The notes: generated from the letters alone by a model not told the origin. A DNA stretch of 64,000 nt from Aspidiotus rigidus (GCA_035079385.1 JAVHKY010000023.1:8717501-8781500), one strand, 5' to 3'. Positions 43,690 through 56,389 are shown, counted from the first letter of the stretch. Numbers and translations are program-made.

Positions 43690-45370
43690 ATTTGGTGATT
43701 TGGTAATTTGGCATCATAAACTGACTTCGGTGCAGTCGGTTCAAGAAATAAAGATAGATATTGCTATGAAATGAAATTCTGAAAACTCGCGTTCGATTGT
43801 ATTCAAACTATTCCTCCATTTGTTCTATCCGTGTGATGAGAATTTTTTTCAGCCTATAAATTTTATTGTGGTTTTGCACGCGATGCTGAACCTAACCAGA
43901 ACAAATACAAACTAACCTCCAAACGCTCACCTATAATGAGATCTGCTGCGGTAAACGCTAACTATATTATTCCAAACACAGTCATTATCATCAACGCTCT
44001 CATTGCCACTGCATTGTATATGTACCGTACATCATCCGACGTAAATATTGTCATTGTCATATACGTCGCTTCAAGAGTCTCTATCATCTCATAATAAAAA
44101 TTGACATAATCGCGAACATACGTAACTCACATAAGTAGACAGTGCGTATACATTTATCTGTCGCTTCAGATACCGTAATATACTTATTGTTCATGAGAAA
44201 AAAATTCACTCGTTCGTACGAGTAAATTACCGGTACTCGTTGAAATCGGAGAAAATCTAGTTTATACTATTATTGTTTAATACTAAATCGAATTCCGAGT
44301 ACGTTTCCTACTATTCCACACGACCATACATGAACTCGTTATTCATCAGTTTTTTAAAAGAAAGTTTACCTTCGACGCACAACATTATTGTTAATTTCAA
44401 AACATTTCTCCAACAACTGTCGTCTCTTCGCAGAACTATTTATGTCGGCGCAATTGATACTCGCAGAGGGATCGTACCATACGCGGACTATTTATTCAAC
44501 ACAGCCCATATTAACAGTTCATTCGTTTGATAAATTGATTTCGATCGTGAATGTAACGCTAAATGCTTGAGAAGGATTGAAAAGCAGCATCGGAATATGA
44601 ACGAACAGCTTTTCATGCTCGAGCACGTACGTACAGACGAACTGAACTTGTTGGCGGAAGAACTTAATTTATTGTATACTAATTTCACGGAGACAGGGTC
44701 ACGGCCCCTTGACCAGCATACTATCGTCGTTCGACAACATTTCGTGGATTTTGCAACAGCAGTTCATAGGCCAGTTTTACACGTCGATAAGGTGAAGAAT
44801 CTGCTTGAAGATTAGATCCATTCACTTGTCAATCTTGATTTAAACGTAAATTAGCACCCAACTCACGATTGCGTAAAGGAATGTCAGTATAGGATAAGAG
44901 AAAGAAGCTTCATTTATTGTTATAAAGCTAGTCTTGCGAAGTCCCAAATTCATTTATCTCCGTCTGACTAAATGAAAATTAAGAAACCGAGTCAGCAGTT
45001 GTTGATTTACGAGGAAGAGTAGGCGTCCCTTTAGGGAGTCGAATTTCATTTTATCTATAATTGGAAAAATAGATAACATACAAAATAGCCTTCTGAGGTC
45101 CATTTTTAAATCTTGAAACGTATTTGGTGTCGATGAGGAGCAATAACTTTCCTTGACACGAGAGAGGAGAGGGGATGAAAAAGAAGTGCGATTCAAAATA
45201 CCTGTGGTACGATGTAGCACAGTCCAATACCTTGATAAGCCTCTGCCCCCCACCCCCCAAATATTTCCAGTCACGTACTAAGGGCGGAATCTGCCCAACT
45301 TATGACCTTTCTGGCGTAATTCCACGCAATTTGTTTGTACGATATATTATTGAACTTCGAAACCTGCGCA
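43690..45370. other. about 1.7 kb, mostly without a recognisable gene
   Basis: Non-repetitive. The only frame worth noting is at 44567-44815 (listed separately). A minus-strand frame at 44954-45274 shows no known motif. Confidence 0.45.
44567..44815 (+). other. possible exon or ORF remnant, unassigned
   Basis: An 82-residue frame begins MRRIEKQHRNMNEQLFMLEH and includes TDELNLLAEELNLLYTNF before TAG at 44813. It is rich in Leu, Glu and Arg and looks alpha-helical, unlike the incidental frames around it, and has no low-complexity composition. No clear splice acceptor precedes it and no family is recognised. It may be chance. Confidence 0.2.
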
Positions 45371-45589
45371 TAGGATAGGAAAGAGATTTGAAGAATTTTG
45401 ACTCTCGAGCTACATTATATGATAGGATTTTCTAGACGTTCTATTTTTTAAAAGACTTTCCGCAGTGGAATACGGATCTTGCGGGTTCCCCGCTCACCTT
45501 TGTAAAACTTGCAACGGCGTCCAAATTTGTTTTTTGTTCAACAGGGAACCTATTTTATGGGAGGGTGATTTGGAGAAGATACGCCAAGT

Positions 45590-45925
45590 AAATAATGCAA
45601 GCACTTTTATATGAGTAGTGCACCCAAAAACCAAAACAGTTAGAATCCTTTGAAACAAATAAAAACACGAAGTAAGTAGTGCACACATCCCTCATATAAG
45701 TTGTGCACCCAAAACAAAAACACCCTGAACCCTTCGAAACAAACATATACACCAAGTAAGTAGTGCACCCAAAACTAAGAATCCCTCAAAAAAAAAACCA
45801 AATACACGAACCCCCATATAAGGTGTGTACCCAAAACCAAAAACACTCACAGTCCTTTGAAACAGACAAATATACCTAGCCAGTAGAGCATACATCTCAT
45901 ATAAGTTGTGCACCCAAGCAAAACG
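45590..45925. repeat. GTGCACCC minisatellite (also 48965-49310 reversed, 53670-53990, 61490-62160)
   Basis: Units of about 90 bp contain AAGTAGTGCACCCAAAA, a CTTTGAAACAGACAAATAT-like segment and CCTCATATAAGTTG. Four arrays occur in the window. The 61.5-62.2 kb array is the longest and has A or G homopolymer runs. The open frames across it come from periodicity. Confidence 0.9.
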
Positions 45926-46289
45926 ACGGCCTCCTTAACGAAGTTGAACAAGGAACTCAGGGAACCTGTTTTATGAGTCGTATGGGATTTGATATTGAGA
46001 ATTCAAGGAAGCCAAGATTTTGATAAAGGTTGTATAAAGAAGGCTAGACCTACTATAAGCCTAGTATAATATAGTTTCAGTCTGAATTTTTCGAATCTCG
46101 AGCTACATATGATAGAAGGGACTCTTGGAAAAATTTCGACTCTCGTGCTATATATGATAGAAGGGGGACTTGGAAAAAGTTTGACTCTTGAGCTACGTAT
46201 GATAGAAGAGGGACTTGGGGTAGGGTTGATGACGTCCAAAAGCGTCTTTGGCTCAAGTTTAGGGGTGATAATTTCACGTGATGATAAAG

Positions 46290-47130
46290 TCACTATAAGG
46301 TTGGAACATACTGTCGCCAAACTTGCCGGTTTGCGGGTGATGACGATGTATATTATATGTCTGAAGGTTGGAGGTGATGACGTCACGGATCTACGAGATT
46401 ATAGTTCCAAGTGTTGATGATGTCACGAAAGTGTATATGACTGAAGTCACCAAGATTGCAAGTGATGACTTCATTGATTGACGACGTTCAAATGTGTATA
46501 AGCTTAAGAGTCAAGGGTGATAACGTCACAAAAGTATTTATGGCTTAAGGTTAGAGGTGATGACTTCACGATGTGACAACGCCCCTAAGTTTGCGGCAAA
46601 ACGTCACCACAATTACAGATGATGAGGTTACGCCGTTACGAATTGATGAAGTCACAGAAGTGTATATGTCTTAGAGTCAGGAGTGATGACGTCACGGATT
46701 GATGAGGTCACAGACGTGGATCTCAAGCTTAGCGATGATGACGTCACGGATCAGGGCTGATGACATCAAGCGTAGATGAAGTCACGAAGGTGCATACGAC
46801 TTAAATTCAAGGTGATGGATTGCAAGTGATGACTTCATGGATTGATGACGTCCAAACGTGTATGACTTCAAGGGTCCAGGGTTATGACGTCACAAAAGTA
46901 TTTATCGCTTATGGTTAGAGGTGACGACTTTACGGGATTACGACGCCACTAAGTTTGGGGTATAACGTCATAGATTATGACGTCGAGTTGATGAAGCCAT
47001 AAAAAGGTACATGTTCTAAGATTTGGAGTGATGACGTCACCGATTGGTGAGGTTAGGGCCGATGGCAACGCGTGTTTCTGACGTCACAAAAGTGTATATG
47101 ACTTCAATGTAGGTAATGACGGCACAAAGA
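46290..47130. repeat. degenerate repeat rich in TGACGTCA palindromes (mirrored at 48540-48790)
   Basis: Perfect TGACGTCA octamers (the CRE/ATF consensus) start at 46378, 46687, 46739, 46885, 47032 and 47079, and on the mirrored side at 48559, 48601, 48700 and 48731. Intermediate sites with one change are frequent (GATGACGTCC, GATAACGTCAC). The unit recurs roughly every 50-100 bp with text like GTGTATATGACTTAAG between. Confidence 0.8.
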
Positions 47131-48535
47131 CTGAAGATGATGAACTTCTCGTGATTACTCAAATAAAAAAATGGGAAAAATAGAATCTTGAAGATGCTAC
47201 CTAAAGAAAATAATGTGTAATATGAGTATCAACAATTATTGGAGATCTTCGACCTCGAAAAAAAAAAATACATATTCGAGCTCTTCAATAAAGGATAGGT
47301 AACAGAATTCGGATGTCTAACAATGGATAATATCAATATCGAATGATACTCGTACACAATAAGGTGGCAATGAGGACGATAATCTTAATGAATGTTAGCT
47401 ATAAGTTTACCGCAGCAAATCTCATTAGGTTCAAATTCGGAGGTTGGATCGTATTGCTCTAGTTATATGTTCACTACCGTGTGGAAACCACAATCAAATA
47501 TTTTTCCTAGAACGAATGTACATAGTACGAATACAAATGACGAGGTCGAGCGCAATTCTTCCTAAGTCACACGAAAGAGCGGATGCTAAGGTTTAATATG
47601 AATGATGGGCACAGATATGAATAGTACTCGGAAATCATCTTCGCCTTGTAGTACGTGTTGACGAAGAGTACAGATAGTCGGTGTCAGTCTTCAAAGTTTG
47701 AAATCGGTGCTCCCTCCTCGTTGGTTCCCTCGCAGTTGCGAGTTGCGAGGGAGTCAAAATACGCGAAACAATGAACGCGTTTTCGAGGTAGTGCGAAAAA
47801 TATTATTTTCGTGACTTCCGACAAGCACTTTTTTCAGATGTGAAAAGATGTTTATCGTCCAGCGATGATGTCATTTGATTAGTTTACTCGACGAGTACGG
47901 CGCGGCGTATTTGGACATGTACGACTGTAATGCGACGTGTTCATATAGAACGTAAGCATCGCTCTACTTGGTCGATTTCACGAACTCGTTGATTGTTTAC
48001 AAGAAGTAGTTTAACACTAAAAAAATGATTTACGAAACCCGTTATAAAGGATTAATTTTTTCGCATCCGAGTATACTGGAATAGCAGCTAAGAGACTGCG
48101 GTCGCGTTCGTGAAGTTACGTTCTAAAGATGAACGCAAGATAGCAGGTACACAATACGTACGTATCTCAGTCTCCTGATATTCTGTCCGGTTCATAATTT
48201 ATATTATTGCATACTGTTCGAAGATACGAACGTTTAAGGTTTCAACGTGAAACAATTCTGGTACATATAACTTATCTTAATAATCGTACCTATATGAAGT
48301 GCCAACTTCGTTGCAAAGTTTTTCACACCGCGTGCGATAGTTTTTCAGCTGTTGAGACGTAATCTCAAACAACATTTAGCGGTCACTTTTCGTACAGATT
48401 AGAAATCGACACGGAAGAGAAAATTTGCTCGGGCCTGGGAGCGGGGGGAAGGGGCGGAAGATTTTTCTCCTAGAGACTAAACTTCTCTCGATGAACTATA
48501 CTGACTCAATGCCTTGAAACATTGTACTATTATAT
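47131..48535. other. central segment of the second foldback, no recognisable gene
   Basis: About 1.4 kb of plain non-repetitive AT-rich sequence lies between the mirrored TGACGTCA blocks. A short inverted pair GCGAGGGA/TCCCTCGC flanks AGTTGCGAGTTG near 47727-47754. No open frame of note. Confidence 0.45.
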
Positions 48536-50103
48536 GCTTGTGTCACGTGACCAACACGTGACGTCATCCGTCCTAATGCTGGGACATAAATACACTTTTT
48601 TGACGTCATTAATCCAGGACAACGTCACGTCTCGTGACTTTATGACCCCTAATCTTGAGACAAGATACACTTTTCTCACTTCGTTACATCATGTACCAGT
48701 GACGTCACCAGTGATCACTCCCAATTTCAGTGACGTCATCATCCTGTAATGTCATTACCTCCAACTGTGACTTCATCATCACGTGAAATTATCACCCCTA
48801 AACTTGAGCCAAAGACACTTTTGGACGTCATCAACCCTACCCCAAGTCCCTCTTCTATCATACATAGCTCAAGAGTCAAAATTTTTCTAAGTCCCCCTTC
48901 TATCATATACTGTATAGCACCATAAAACAGGTTCCCTGAGTTCCTTGTTCAACTTCGTTAAGGAGGCCGTCGTTTTGCTTGGGTGCACAACTTATATGAG
49001 ATGTATGCTCTACTGGCTAGGCATATTTGTCTGTTTCAAAGGACTGTGAGTGTTTTTGGTTTTGGGTACACACCTTATATGGGGGTTCGTGTATTTGTTT
49101 TTTTTTGAAGGATTCTTAGTTTTGGGTGCACTACTTACTTGGTGTATATGTTTGTTTCGAAGGGTTCAGGGTGTTTTTGTTTTGGGTGCACAACTTATAC
49201 GAGGGATGTGTGCACTACTTACTTCGTGTTTTTATTTGTTTCAAAGGATTCTAACTGTTTTGGTTTTTGGGTGCACTACTCATATAAAAGTGCGTGCATT
49301 ATTTTCTTGGCGTATCGTCTCCAAATCACCCTCCCATAAAACAGGTTCCCTGTTAAACAAAAAACAAATTTGGACGCCGTTGCAAGGTTTACAAAGGTGA
49401 GCGGGGAACCCGCAAGATCCGTATTCCACTGCGGAAAGTCTTTTAAAAAATAGAACGTCTAGAAAATCCTATCATATAATGTAGCTCGAGAATCAAAATT
49501 CTTCAAATCTCTTTCCTATCCTATATAGCTTGGAGGTCAAAATTATTCGAAGTACCTCTTCTACAATATACAAACACAGCTCAAGAGTGGAAATTTTCCC
49601 AAGTTCCGCTCTTCAAAAGTCGAAATTTTTCCAACTCCCCCTCTCCGTGACGTCATGAACCTTGGACTGCTCGCGCTCGCGGATAAAAACTTCTTGAAAG
49701 TACCCCCCCCCCCCCCAACAAAAGCGATAGCGGGTTTACCGCTAAAAAAATATATATTCACAGAAGCAAATATAGTCAATGTTAAAATAAGAAGGGTATA
49801 ATTTTGGAGATGGTACGTTGTTTGATGATCATCGCAATGGGTCTTATCTGGATAGTCAGGATACCAGGTACGGATCCAGACAATCACTTTTGGAAGGGAG
49901 AAAGTCTGAACGACCTAGGAGGAATTTTCAGAAACTTTCGGCGTCTGAGGTTGATGACGTCGTCGACCTAAGGTTACAAGACTCGGAAAAATATTGACTT
50001 CATGCTATAAATAACAGAAAGGGGACTTGGAAACCGACCTTCGAGCTGTGTATCCATCCATAGAACAGGTCCCTTGCTAAAATTTCGACTTCCAAGTTAT
50101 ATA

Positions 50104-50853
50104 CAGTAAAACCTCTAATTAGCGGACACTCGCGGTCGCCTGAAATTTGTCCGTTATTTAGAGGTGTCCAGTATTCAGAGGAGGGGGGGAAAAAAAGTAC
50201 TGTTACAGGAAGTCATAGCAAACACGATGCGAAAGATAAAATACGTCTACAGTTCCAATTCAGAGGAAAAGAATTTTATCGGTGAACCCCCGAACACAAC
50301 TCGTTGGAAAGGAAGAATGATTGAACAACTGAACACTGTTTGAAGATCAGTGGCGTATTACCCTAGACGCGTGCTTCCAGCGGCAAATTTTTGGGGGCGG
50401 CAAATCGAATGAAAAATAAAAAATACGATGAATTATGCGTATGAAGAATAAAAAAATTGAAAAATTCACTTTACGGAGCGGCACATTGGAAAGTGCTTCG
50501 AAGCGGCAGAAGGCTTAATACGGCACTGTTGAAGATAAGCTAGCAGGACCTCGCAAAATCGTGCAAAAAATTGCACGATTATCATTGTCAGAAGCATCTT
50601 TCTTCTGCTAACATAGCCTAATGTTATACACAGAGACTAAGAAATCATTGTAGGTACAAAAAAAGATGCATGTAAGGTAGAAAATTGAATAATAAAATGG
50701 AAAAAGTTCAAAAAAAGTGTCCGGTATTTAGAGTGTCCGGTATTTAGAGGATTCTCTATAGAAAACAAGGTGAAATGTTCCCGTTCCCGAAAAAGTGTCC
50801 GTTATTTAGAGGTGTCCGCTATTTAGAGGTGTCCACTAAGGGAGGTTTTACTG
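50104..50853. mobile_element. 750-bp Tc1/pogo-like MITE
   Basis: The ends are CAGTAAAACCTC and GAGGTTTTACTG, flanked by TA on both sides (50102-50103 and 50854-50855), the mark of Tc1/mariner-type insertion. Subterminal copies of GTCCG(T/G)TATTTAGAGGTGTC occur several times near each end. The outside sequence is a 45-bp-type repeat interrupted at CCAAGTTATATA / CAGTTAGGAAGG. It carries a 181-bp hAT-type MITE and has no coding capacity. Confidence 0.85.
50348..50528. mobile_element. 181-bp hAT-type MITE nested in the Tc1/pogo MITE
   Basis: The ends CAGTGGCGTATTA and TAATACGGCACTG form a 13-bp inverted repeat with one mismatch. TTGAAGAT occurs exactly at 50340-50347 and 50529-50536, a perfect 8-bp target duplication as made by hAT transposases. 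It is non-coding. Confidence 0.9.
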
Positions 50854-50879
50854 TATTACAGTTAGGAAGGGAACTTGAA

Positions 50880-52940
50880 AAATTTCAATTCCTCAGTTTG
50901 TGGTAGGAGGGCGACATTCTCAGGAAATTTCACCAAGCGCGAGCGCATCCGACGACGTCATCACTTCTGGGAAAACCTCCAGACACTATATTTTTGACCA
51001 TCAATGCTACTATACCTATATATTATATCAATTAACTGATTTTTTGGAAGCTTGATTGACAAAAATTTCTAATTTCTCTCTCTGTGACGCTTTGTGGTGA
51101 CTGTCTTTGTCGAAACCAAAAAACTTAAAATAGTTGGCAATGCAAAAAAAGTCGGCATTAATCAGGGAAGGAGCAATATCAAAGCTTGAGATCTTTGGGG
51201 GAGGGGGGCAAGAACGTTTATCGTACCGTGCAGTTGCGGATCTTCCATCGCTCTTACTGTCTAATTGGGCTTATAATATCTTCGGCCTACGGGTCGATAT
51301 TTCTTATAAGAAATTTTAACAGGTTTTTCAATTGTGTGACGTTATCGATTTTAGACTTCGACTCTGCATTTCACAGTACCAATTCGATATACGCATAATC
51401 AGACAGTATCTTCCTAAAAAGGCATACGTCTGAATCCGCTTTTCTGATTTACAACTCCTCGGTTGCTGCCACTGTACATACACTCTTCTGGGAACCCGTA
51501 GCGATGTTTACCGCTGCTGCAGCGTTTTCCATAGAATAAGTTATGCAGACGTATACTGTAAATGAGGAATTTCCTTCTGATCATCGCGAATCCGAGGAGT
51601 GAGTACACGCGTTTCATCGACCCTCTTATCTTGGATCTCGGCGGTGTCCGAGTGAATCGCGAATGAGCACACCGCGGTGACGGCCATCTCGCACATACAA
51701 ATACGAAGATCCATTATTCTTTCGGGCACGCAGCGGCGTGGCGATGTTTTAGAAAATTGAACCGATAAAAGTCTATACGCACATGAACACATCCAAACAG
51801 TTTCTTCGCTCTTGTAACTTCATAACTGATGATAAAAAACACGTTCTTCGTATTTAAGGAACAACAAAGAGAGAGAACGCTTTCCCTACTTTCTTGACCA
51901 TCTCAACTACAAAAACGTATATGGTAATGTGTTAATACTCGGTAAATAGAGGAGCTTGAATTAACAGACGTTCGAAGCCTACGCTGAGATGTCTTTCTTC
52001 CTTCCCCTCTCGCCTCCTCGTCGTCGTCGCATCTTCTATATTATTCTGTTTCCTTTTAATTTGAGGTCGTGTTCTTTTCTGTCGATGATTTATTTGGTGT
52101 TAATTATGCAGCGACGATAAACGAAGACTGGCTGGAAGCGTTTGGCTAAATAGTGTGCGTTTCGAATCGTGCAGCATATGTGCGCGGAAGGTGTCCGCTA
52201 TGGGTTGTAAGGCGACGGAAATTGAAAATACGGTAATACATATCGAGCGCAGAAGCGGCCAACTCTTATTATGTACAGTTGTTGTCGAATGTACTTACCT
52301 TTATTATGAAGCTACGTTTAATTGGATGTTTATTGTACTCAGTTGAAAGGAGTGATCTTTTGCTTTCATTGTGAGAACATGGAAAGTGATTTCTCCAGAA
52401 TTTATTAATCGTTAGAGGTCAAGGTTTTTTCGCTGTGGGGTGATTGGACCCCGGGTTGTAAATGAACGGTTATATTTTGCTGAATGCTTAACGCCTTAAC
52501 TATCCCTCTGGAATGAGTCTAGAAAAATAAAACACTGTGCGTGAGATATACACCAGAAGAAAAAATTAACATTCCGCATTCTAGCTGGAGTACGCGCCAG
52601 CCACTGTTACTAAAGTCGTTCAATATGAATTCAAAGTGTCTTCTGCTCCGAGTTACCACGCTACTTCTTCTTATCGAAGGCAGACGACACCGAAAGATAG
52701 TTTAAATACACGTCAGTGGTCATACAATCGAGACCAACTGGGGGGAGGAAGGTTAAGAATTCATTCTCGTCTTAACCACTAATCCACAATCTCTTCATCA
52801 ACGTATTCTCGTATCAACAAGACTAAACAGATTGCGTAAACTTAGAACTGATATCATCATTAGCTACACAAAGGAGAGTCTCTTAATAGGCAGGAGACGG
52901 CGAATTGTTGATCGTTCAAACAAAGTCAGAGTTTACAAAG
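50880..52940. other. about 2 kb without a recognisable gene
   Basis: The first 100 bp still belong to degraded composite repeat (GCGAGCGCATCCGACGACGTC). From about 51000 the sequence is non-repetitive, with short open frames only and a GTCGTCGTCG run near 52018-52030. Confidence 0.5.
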
Positions 52941-54350
52941 TCTCTAGCCGGGTAAGGGGGGGGGGGGTGGCCTTGGTCGGAAAATGTTTCAAATGTCCGT
53001 CAAAATGTTGTTCCCAATGAGAAAACTCGAAATCCAAAAAATTGGACCCATCCGCTCACTCACATGGGCTGCAGAGTCATTTTTAGGCCTAAAATCCAAA
53101 TGGCTGTATGATCGCACAGCAATGAAACTTGGGGACATTTTAGTATTATGTGAACGTTCATCCATAGTATTTTTTTCAAAAAAAAAATTCATATTTTCCC
53201 TAGTTTCTAGCAATAACAAAAAAATCGGGGGAGAGGCACCTGGCGAAAATCATTCATTTTGAAGCGCCATACCCTCTACTACAACATACATGAGTACCAA
53301 CGAGGTTGATGACTCATAAGGTTGATGACGTCACGGAGAGGGGGAGTTGGAAAAATATTTATGATAGGAAGGGGACTTGGGAAAATTTCCACTCTTGATC
53401 TGTGTTTGTATATTGTAGGAGAGGTACTTAGAATAATTTCGACCTCCAAGCTATATAGGATAGGAAAGAGGTTCGAAGAATTTTGACTCTCGAGCTATAT
53501 TATGATAGGGTTTTCTATATGTTCTACTTTTTAAAAGACTTTCCGCAGTGGAATACGGGTCTGGCGGGTTCCCCGCCCACCTTTGCAAAACTTGCAACGG
53601 CATCCAAATTTCTTTTTTGTTCAACAGGAAACCTGTTTTATGGGAGGGTGATTTTGAGAAAATACGCCAAGTAAATAATGCAAACTTTTAGACGAGTAGT
53701 GCACTCAAAAACCAAAATAGTGAGAATCCTTTGAAACAAACAAAAACATGAAGTAAGTAGTGCACACCTCATATAAGTAGTGCACCCACAACAAAAACAC
53801 CCAGAATACATCAAAATGGACATATACACCAAGTAAGTAGCGCGCACACCCTCATATAAGTAGTGCACCCAAAACTAAGAATCCTTAAAAAAATACTCGA
53901 ACCCCATATGAGTTGTGCACCCAAAACCAAAAACACTCAGAATCCTTTGAAACAGACAAATATGCCAAGCAAGTAGTGCATACTCTCAAGCTATATATGA
54001 TAGAAGGAGGACTTGGGAAAATTCCTATCATATATGGTTGAGAGTCGGAAGTTTTCCAAGTCCCTCTCCTATCATATATGGCTCGACAGTCAAAATTTTT
54101 CCAAGTTTTTTATTGGACGGCGGACGGCGCACGGCAAATTTCTCAAAAAGTCCCCCATAGAACAGGTTCCCTGTTAAAAAGTACGATGGACGGCAAAACG
54201 TGGGATTTGAACGAAATTTAGGTGGACTTGGAAGCATTTCTACTTCTGAGCTACATGTAATAGAAAAAGAACTTGGAATAAATTTCTACCTCCGAGCTAT
54301 ATATGATGTGAGGGGACTTGAGAAAAACTCCGGCTTCCAGAGTATATGTA

Positions 54351-54570
54351 TGTAAGAATATGCTGCTGCATATTCTTGCCCGCTGGCACTCGCAGACAGA
54401 ATAGGTAGTCGTAGTTGTTATAAGAGATTAGAATAGAGATAGCGAGTGTTGGTTAATTCACGTTACGTGTAGTTGAGATATCGCTCAATAGAGACTCGGT
54501 AGCAGGAAAGACGAAGGTCTTCGGATCAATAGAGACCTGTTGCCGAAAAATACGAAGTTCGATTCTTACA
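54351..54570. mobile_element. 220-bp solo LTR
   Basis: It begins TGTAAGAATATG and ends GATTCTTACA, so the ends are TG...CA within a 9-bp inverted repeat (TGTAAGAAT/ATTCTTACA). TGTA stands on both sides (54347-54350 and 54571-54574), a 4-bp target duplication. The parallel segment near 62855 (CAGAGTGTATATGATAG) shows the empty site. No internal region of an LTR retrotransposon is present, so it is what remains after recombination. Strand and superfamily cannot be decided. Confidence 0.8.
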
Positions 54571-55046
54571 TGTATATGATAGAAAATAGAAAAGGGACTT
54601 GGAAGAATTTCGAGCTATATAAGATAGGAAGACTTGGAAAAATGTCGACCTCGCACGGTTCCCTATCTGCCTCAACTAACAAAGTTAATGAAGGTAACTC
54701 CGAGCAGCTCAGCAAGTAATGCGAGTTTTTATCTATCAGAACTTGACGCCGTAATTCGGCCACTCCTAATTTTCATCAATCAAGGAAAAAATATAAAATT
54801 ACAAAAGCAAGTGAAGTTGGTGCTTATGTGTAAAGTTGGTCAATTCCGGTAGTGTGGTCTCATCAAAAGGTGTTGTCTTTATTGGATTATGTTTAAATCC
54901 CATTAAAATTATAATTTCTATCATCTTCTCTTCTTTGACGTGTCCTCTTCTTTGTCGAAAGTGCAAAGCCATCATTCACACCTCCTGAATGGACCTCAAA
55001 CATGAAGTCGTCTCGAATTTTAAGTTAAAGGAAATGAATTTTACGG

Positions 55047-55760
55047 GTGGGTGTGTATCCTTGGTTTTTTACTATTTCCAGAGCGTCCCCGCGACTGGAG
55101 AATTTATTGACTATTTTTTCCGAACTCGTGAGATGTATTTACATAAGATTTGACCTCATTGATAAACATGATATGAAAAATCACGGTTTTCCATGTTGGA
55201 AAAGTGGATTAGCTGGAGTTTTTACTATTTCCAGGGCATCTCAGAAACTGGAGAATCTTTTGATTGTTTTTTTCCAACTCGGCGGATGTATTTACATATG
55301 ATTTGACGTAATTGATAAACAAAATATGAAAAATCACAGCTCTCCATGTTGAAAAACTAGATATCCTCGATTTTCTGCTATTTCCAGACTGTTCCAGTGA
55401 CTAGGGAATTTTTTGACGATTTTTTTCAAACTCGACGGACATATTTACATTATAATTGACCTAATTGATGAACAAGATACCAAAACTCACGGTCCTCCAG
55501 GGTGAAAAAGTGAATTTTCTCAATTATTTGTAATTTCCAGAAGGTTCCAGCGCCTGGAGAATTTTTTGAGTATTTTTTTTCAAACTCGGCGTACATGTTT
55601 ACTTGATCTAATTGACGAATGAAATATGAAAAATCGCAGTTCTCCAGGTTGAAAAAGTGGATTTTCTCATTTCTCTACTATTTTCAGACTGTTCCAGCGA
55701 CTGGTGAATTTTTCAACTATTTTTCTCAATCTAACATACTCCACCTAATCGGTGGACGTG
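55047..55760. repeat. 153-bp minisatellite, about five units
   Basis: Marks resembling CGACTGGAGAATTT recur at about 55095, 55249, 55400, 55553 and 55700 (spacing 147-154 bp). It is the same unit and orientation as the right block in the first foldback. Confidence 0.9.
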
Positions 55761-56389
55761 TTTACATGAGAATTGACCAAATCGATAAACGAAATACTAA
55801 AAATATATTTGTGGTCTATCAACAATCCCATCTCATACCCCGGAGGAGTGCGTATTTTTCAGCTCGGTCATTGACTATTGATTTCTCGCGGTCTATTGCG
55901 GTAGCAGTCGTAGTTTACCCCGCCATTCATGGAAAAATCACAGAAATTCATTAAATATTGATTTTTTTGGGAATGTTCTACCTCACCGAGGACTATGGTA
56001 CTCATATATGTTGTAGTAGAGGGTATGGTGCTTCAAATAAATGATTTTCCCCTGGTGCCCCCCCCCTCCGATTTTTTTTTTATTTGAGTTTAAAGTTTTG
56101 TTATTGCTAGAAACTAGGGAAAATATGAATGTTTTTTTTGAAAAAAATACCATGGATGAACGTTCACATACACTAAAATGCCCTTGAGTTACATTGCTGT
56201 GCGATCATTATTGTCTGAGATACAACCATTTGGATTTTAGGCCTAAAAATGACTCTGCAGCCCATGTAAGTGAGTGGATGGGTCCAATTTTTTGGATTTA
56301 GAGTTTTCTCATTGGGGACAACATTTTGACGGACATTTGAAACTTTTTTCGACCAAGGCCACTCCCCCCCCCCTACTCGGCTAAAGCCT

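Larger units (their letters stand above)
45372..49650. mobile_element. 4.3-kb foldback structure with TGACGTCA-rich interior
   Basis: 45372-46280 and 48780-49525 are reverse complements over hundreds of bases: the block AATACGGATCTTGCGGGTTC, the GTGCACCC minisatellite, ACGGCCTCCTTAACGAAGTT and GGTAGGGTTGATGACGTC. The right arm has lost about 150 bp next to 48928. It extends further out to about 49650, resembling the sequence at 53320-53460. The interior (46290-48770) has TGACGTCA-rich repeats on both sides of a plain central segment. No coding region is recognised. Confidence 0.75.
52945..56383. mobile_element. 3.4-kb foldback-type composite element
   Basis: The ends are inverted: 52945-53299 (from TAGCCGGGTAAGGGGG) and 55996-56383 (to CCCCTACTCGGCTA), sharing ATTGGACCCATCC, GCTGCAGAGTCATTTTTAGG, GATCGCACAGCAATG and TACCCTCTACTACAACATA. 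Between them, in order: a GTGCACCC array (53670-53990), 45-bp units, a solo LTR, a 0.4-kb unique-looking block (54630-55022) and the 153-bp minisatellite (55047-55760). No clear target duplication is visible. The interior is repeated at 61150-63540 without the ends. Confidence 0.7.

Noticed and set aside
45494..45913. Cysteine- and phenylalanine-rich minus-strand frames across the GTGCACCC array (also near 49050, 53640 and 61410)
   Set aside because: They are generated by the minisatellite and appear in all copies of it, without a conserved start.
54340..54575. A tRNA-like gene (GTTCGATTC near 54556)
   Set aside because: There is no matching A box or cloverleaf, and the segment has solo LTR ends and a target duplication.
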